Assembly (NCBI GenBank): GCA_049999725.1
Contig: JBNGIS010008667.1
Span: forward strand, 1-20,526
Length of the DNA stretch: 20,526 nt
Direction: 5' to 3'
Origin: Haplomitrium mnioides
Lineage: Eukaryota; Marchantiophyta; Haplomitriopsida; Calobryales
The position numbers were made by a program, and so were the translations under genes. The notes under the pieces were generated by a model. The model was not told the DNA's origin. It searched no databases and saw only the letters and a list, made by a program, of their open reading frames with translations. This document shows positions 17,164 to 20,526 of the stretch, piece after piece. The first letter of the stretch is position 1. Each line of letters opens with the position of its first letter.

Positions 17164-18553
17164 GTTCACTCAATTTTTGGCAAACTTTGTGATGGCTACC
17201 TTGATGCAAAGCGCGTCAAATGTGATTTTATAAAGATGACCATCAACATCAAAATGTTGAAGCCCAAGTAGGGCCTCCACATTCAATAGCTTGTGAGGCA
17301 TCCTAGCGTGGCAACCATGTCAATTGCAGCAACACTAGGAACATCAATTACAAAGAAGAGAAAGGTAGTGGAGCCAATCGATGCTCCAAAAAATTAGAAA
17401 CAAGTTGTCACAAAGAAGAAGCCTGGTTCATATCTAATTATTGAGAAGGAGCCAGCCTCCTCCCAATCTCCAACAAGGTCTTCTTTTGTGGCCCCATCAT
17501 CTTCAACACCGAGTAGCTCAGGGGAGGAAACAAAGCCAGAGCCAATTCAGACTCCAAGATCAAGAGCAAAAAGGCAATCGCATAAGGGGATGCAAGCTTT
17601 TCAAGAGCTTGAGCAAGTGGACCCTTAAATAGTTTCTAAGGAAGACAAAAATTCAATAAGGGAGCCTGCAATCTAGCGATGCAAAGTCTGAGAAGAAACA
17701 ATTACAATTTGGTTGGAAAATTTAAATATTACAAAATCTAGAATGAACAACTAGGGGCCACTCCAGATTAAGAGATCGAATGAAGACTTTGTTGAGCTTC
17801 TGACACAGAGAATACTCACAAACCAATATGCACATAGATTTTTTTATTGTTGTTGTTGACCTGAAGTGCGGGTCAAAGGATAAGTCAGAGTTTGATATAA
17901 GGAACCCTAACAAGTATCGACACAAGATTGCAGGAGGCAATCACAATGTCGTCGCAAGGTAGCTTCTAATCACCAAATACAGAGCGAAGAATCCGATGTT
18001 ATCGCTCTAAAATTGTTATGTTTATGTAGGTTTAACACCAATAGAGACCTCCATTTTGGCAATAGATGTCAATCACAACCAAATGTACTGATTGGAAATG
18101 ACATCAATTTAGAAGGTCGAATGTTGGCATCAAAGGTTCGTGGAGAGTGGGATGGTTTCATTCGAGAAATTAAATAGAGAGTTCATGCTGGAGACCTTGG
18201 AGATCAAGCTAAAGTTGACTCTTGAGAAGACAATCACTTCTCAAGACAATTGGTTCCAGCTGGCATTCCAAAGTGGTGAGCTCTGGGATTTACAACAGAG
18301 CATTTTTTTTATGTTAGAGAAAAATTGGGTGAAGGGCTAGAAGCCAAAGGTCAAGATATCTCTTAGAATGGAGGATATGAACTAAACACCTTGGAGGTCC
18401 CTTTAGGGTCTCTCTGACAAAGTTAAAATATATGTTTTGAAACGTGTGGAAGTCATGGAGCTTTTAATTGAAGAAATATCTTGCGAGTTGGAGAGACATA
18501 AAGTTTTGGCAGCAATGGTAAAGTTTTCATCAAAAATTTACATTTATTATTGA
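17164..18553 (+). pseudogene. Decayed gene with ParB/sulfiredoxin-like motif block
   Basis: One coding frame runs from 17164 to about 17830 and, after one frame change, a second frame runs to 18553, with 14 in-frame stops. Frame 1 has LCDGYLDAKRVKCDF, an NLS-like ITKKRKVVEP (about 17350), a Pro/Ser-rich low-complexity linker with SRAKRQSHKG, and EDFVELLTQRILTN. Frame 2 continues HIDFFIVVVDLKCG, then KYRHKIAGGNHNVVAR (GGNHN at 17933-17947), CYVYVGLTPIE (about 18014-18046), and a long charged helical part to ISCELERHK (about 18508). The order helix / I-V-V-V strand / K-Y-x-x-I-A-G-G-N-H-x(4)-R resembles the ParB N-terminal/sulfiredoxin fold (xxGxHRxxA box). A polypyrimidine-CAG at 17147-17163 and G|GTAAAG at 18518 suggest one exon. 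Origin is unclear: a host gene or a DNA transposon's gene. No retroelement features. Confidence 0.5.
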
Positions 18554-19151
18554 TTACAATTCTAAGCCCAAAAGTTTAAATACACGTCAAAAGAAACTAT
18601 TTTGAAATATGTTTGATTGCACAAACTTGAAGCGCGTGTAGATATGGTGCTCTTTCAAACTTTTTTGTTGGAAAAATATTACAAAACACAAAGAAAAAGC
18701 CTAATGGGACTAGAAGTGAAGGGAATGAGTTTGCAAGGGTAAACAAAAACAAACAAAAAGAAACATTGCATCGATTTAAGAGGTTCAATTAAAACATCAA
18801 GAAGAAAGAAGCTTTCAAATTAAGTTGAAAATCCATGCAAGCAAAAGTGAATGGAGGCTTTCAAAAACGTTCCATCAAATAAAAATATTTCAGAGTTCAA
18901 TGAAGCATTTACATAAACGTATCATAGTTCTGAATAAAAAAAAGTAGTAGCTAAGGAGATTGCATTAAGATTGTAAACAAGAAACGTGTTCAAGTTTTAG
19001 ACTTGATTCGAGCAAACAAAGGTCTCAAGATCTATGAAAGAGTCTAAGACCTATGTACAAACAAAGTTGTAAGCAGTTATCTTTGTATGAAGAAGCTTAA
19101 GGGTTATGCTAGAGAAGTAGAACTTTTGGAAGGCGTGGACTTCCGACCCAA
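18554..19151. other. AT-rich stretch, no recognised gene
   Basis: No repeat or mobile-element feature recognised. One frame at about 18975-19170 reads coding-like (KKRVQVLDLIRANKGLKIYE, then one stop, then KKLKGYAREVELLEGVDF) and may be a remnant of the decayed gene upstream, but nothing identifies it. Confidence 0.35.
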
Positions 19152-19396
19152 TGTCTATGCACGCATATGAATCCAAGCTAAACATGTGAACACTCTACTC
19201 CAAAGACTAGGCGCGCTAAGGAATCTAAGCTCAACAAGTGAACACTCCACCTCAAAGTCCATGCGCGTATAAGAATCCGAACTCACCAACTGAATACTCC
19301 ACCCAAAACTCTAGGCACACCTAGGAGTCCGAACTCACCATCTGAACACTCCACCCCAAAGTCTATGCGCGCATAGGAATCCGAACTTACAACCAC
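19152..19396. repeat. 52-bp tandem array, 4.7 units, with a TATGCGCGCATA near-palindrome
   Basis: Units 19152-19203, 19204-19255, 19256-19307, 19308-19359 and a partial 19360-19396, all exactly 52 bp. Each has a core like GTCTATGCGCGCATAGGAAT, then CCGAACTCACC, then CTGAACACTCCACCCCAA. The core is a self-complementary 12-mer (TATGCGCGCATA) in the most regular unit and is degraded in others by CpG-type changes (GCGCGC to GCACGC, GGCACACC). Unlike the 52-bp repeat at 12047, it shows no LTR association. Confidence 0.85.
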
Positions 19397-19998
19397 AATA
19401 TTCTTAAAGAAAGACTGAGAAGAAGCTAGGTTTTAGGTTCGATAGAAGAGTTTTTATACATTGTACATTTGGCTTGCAAATCAAAGTCTATACGCGCATA
19501 GGGTTCACACTTCTACAATCGAGGAAACAAACTGTAAACATTCTATTTTTGCAACAAACTCTACATATGCAAAAGATTTCGACTTTTAATTCATAATCTA
19601 AAAATAAAAAACGAGTACAAAGCTCTTTTTAGGAGTCAAACAACGTTAAAGATTTAAATTTTTACAACAAAGTTTTCAAAAGAAAAACAATTTAAACAAC
19701 TTGGGCAGATGCTTCAGCGAGATAATAACCTTAAAAGTAAAAAGAAAAATACTTATATTCTAGAGATGAAAGTAATTGTTTCTTATAATTGAAAGAAACA
19801 AATAAAAATATTAACTATAAATTAAAGTTCATTTACAGAGAACAATATTCAACTTGGAATGATTTACGGTAACAAGTTCAAGTTTGCCGAAAATCCAACA
19901 AGTTACTAAAAATGATTTTCAAATACTTTTGGAAAGCATCCTCTTAAATTATACAAGATTTGCAAATACAAAACATAGAACAAAATTCTCGAAGGACT
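19397..19998. other. AT-rich stretch with one extra array core
   Basis: Contains a single isolated copy of the array core (19488-19508, CTATACGCGCATAGGG..), identical over 21 bp to 16475-16495. Otherwise A-rich DNA with no recognised gene. This is the region downstream of the stop codon of the minus-strand ORF at 19999. Confidence 0.4.
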
Positions 19999-20526
19999 TT
20001 AGTTGCTTGCCTCCATTTCTTCGGATTCAGCTTCAGAAGATTCAGTAAGGTTTGATTGATCTTTCTCAATATTAATGATACTGTTTGAATCTCTTTGAAG
20101 CATTTCAGGATTGAGAGCTTTTTGTCTTTCGTACTCAAACAGATTTGCTTTAATGGTAGCTAGAGTGGCTTTCTTCAATTGGTTTTTTTGAGTGAGCAAA
20201 AAATCAAACAATAGAATCGTGATTTGTGTTAAATCAAGTATATCAATATGTAACTTGGATTTGTGTTTCCCTTTTGTTGCTGCTATTTTTTCTGGGAAGT
20301 ATTGACCAGAAAATGCATCTTCATCCAAACAAGCAAACCATTGAACTTGTACTCGTTTCGAATTTGGCGGATCTTCATCATCAAAGGACTCAACTTTGAG
20401 AACTTTGGCAACCCAAAACGGTCTGCTCTTTGGATCGAGAGATGCAACAACACAAATAAACATTCTCGCTTTCAAATCATGTAGATTGCCAAATTTATGC
20501 ACGTATCGAGTACTGTACGAAAGAGT
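19999..20526 (-). CDS. Partial ORF with chromo/Tudor/BAH-like segment, unidentified
   Basis: Open for 175 codons from the right edge (no start before the edge; the first Met-type start is a GTG at 20502) to TAA at 20001-19999. Uninterrupted, unlike nearly everything else in the window. Residues about 20-70 from the edge read DLKARMFICVVAS, RPFWVAKVLKVES, then VQVQWFACLDED and SGQYFPE: a strand pattern with aromatic residues typical of small chromatin-reader barrels (BAH, Tudor or chromo-barrel). A hydrophobic helix-like part (ITILLFDFLLTQKNQL) and a Glu/Ser-rich acidic tail (SSEAESEEMEASN) finish the protein, as in a genuine C-terminus. Family not identified; the motif could equally come from a DNA transposon's protein. 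It is oriented toward the decayed ParB-like gene; any relation is unproven. Confidence 0.5.
   Translation of the reverse strand, partial: TLSYSTRYVHKFGNLHDLKARMFICVVASLDPKSRPFWVAKVLKVESFDDEDPPNSKRVQVQWFACLDEDAFSGQYFPEKIAATKGKHKSKLHIDILDLTQITILLFDFLLTQKNQLKKATLATIKANLFEYERQKALNPEMLQRDSNSIINIEKDQSNLTESSEAESEEMEASN

Noticed and set aside
18975-19170. Coding-like frame with one stop
   Set aside because: Some protein-like character, but too short, unidentified and merging into the 52-bp array; mentioned only as a possible remnant.
16381-19396. CRISPR-like array
   Set aside because: The 30-bp and 52-bp units are contiguous tandem repeats without unique spacers, in eukaryotic DNA.

Overview
The window looks like nuclear DNA from a land plant. 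It is retrotransposon-dense, non-operonic DNA holding Ty3/gypsy polyproteins, chromodomain-type integrases (chromovirus lineage), plant-type TATA boxes inside LTRs (TATAAATAG), a GT..AG-like exon border, and strongly patchy base composition. The species cannot be named from sequence alone. No bacterial gene, rRNA, tRNA or CRISPR array was recognised. Almost everything is decayed mobile DNA. The only open frames not tied to a retroelement are an unknown ORF at 15802-16168 and the edge-truncated ORF at 19999-20526 on the minus strand.

Region 1 (1-9432): a Ty3/gypsy-like family with very large LTRs. A Gag fragment with a CCHC knuckle (84-554) and a compact RT-derived frame (555-1979) are in one reading frame split by one TAG. 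All three RT catalytic aspartates are replaced. A purine tract (2138-2152) precedes an LTR-like block starting TGTCAGCCGG, proposed to run to a TGACA at 5636 (about 3.5 kb). A second copy in the opposite orientation starts TGTCAACCGG at 9432, ends at 5863, and is flanked by CTCTT/CTCTA, as expected of an old solo LTR. Both arms carry a degenerate 45-50 bp minisatellite (a TTATCG..AGATCC unit) and a GC-rich block with ACGTG motifs. The minus arm also has a 269-bp tandem duplication upstream of its TATA box. The two TATA boxes face each other.

Region 2 (9433-15801): AT-rich DNA, then three decayed chromovirus-like pieces that look nested. Plus-strand element C (RT, RNase H, integrase; about 10166-12044) stops exactly at an LTR of minus-strand element A (LTR 12045-12511; chromodomain, integrase and RNase H to about 14405). 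Element A stops exactly at an LTR of minus-strand element B (LTR 14410-14872; chromodomain and integrase core to about 15801). The two LTRs belong to one family and differ in copy number of internal short repeats.

Region 3 (15802-20526): AT-rich and not retroviral. It has an unrecognised ORF (15802-16168); a decayed gene of about 1.39 kb (17164-18553) with an NLS-like basic cluster and a motif block that resembles the ParB/sulfiredoxin fold; two small tandem arrays built on a TATRCGCGCATA near-palindrome (16381-16498 and 19152-19396); and a minus-strand open frame running off the right edge (19999-20526) with a chromo/Tudor/BAH-like aromatic segment and an acidic tail. The decayed ParB-like gene is the least expected content of the window.
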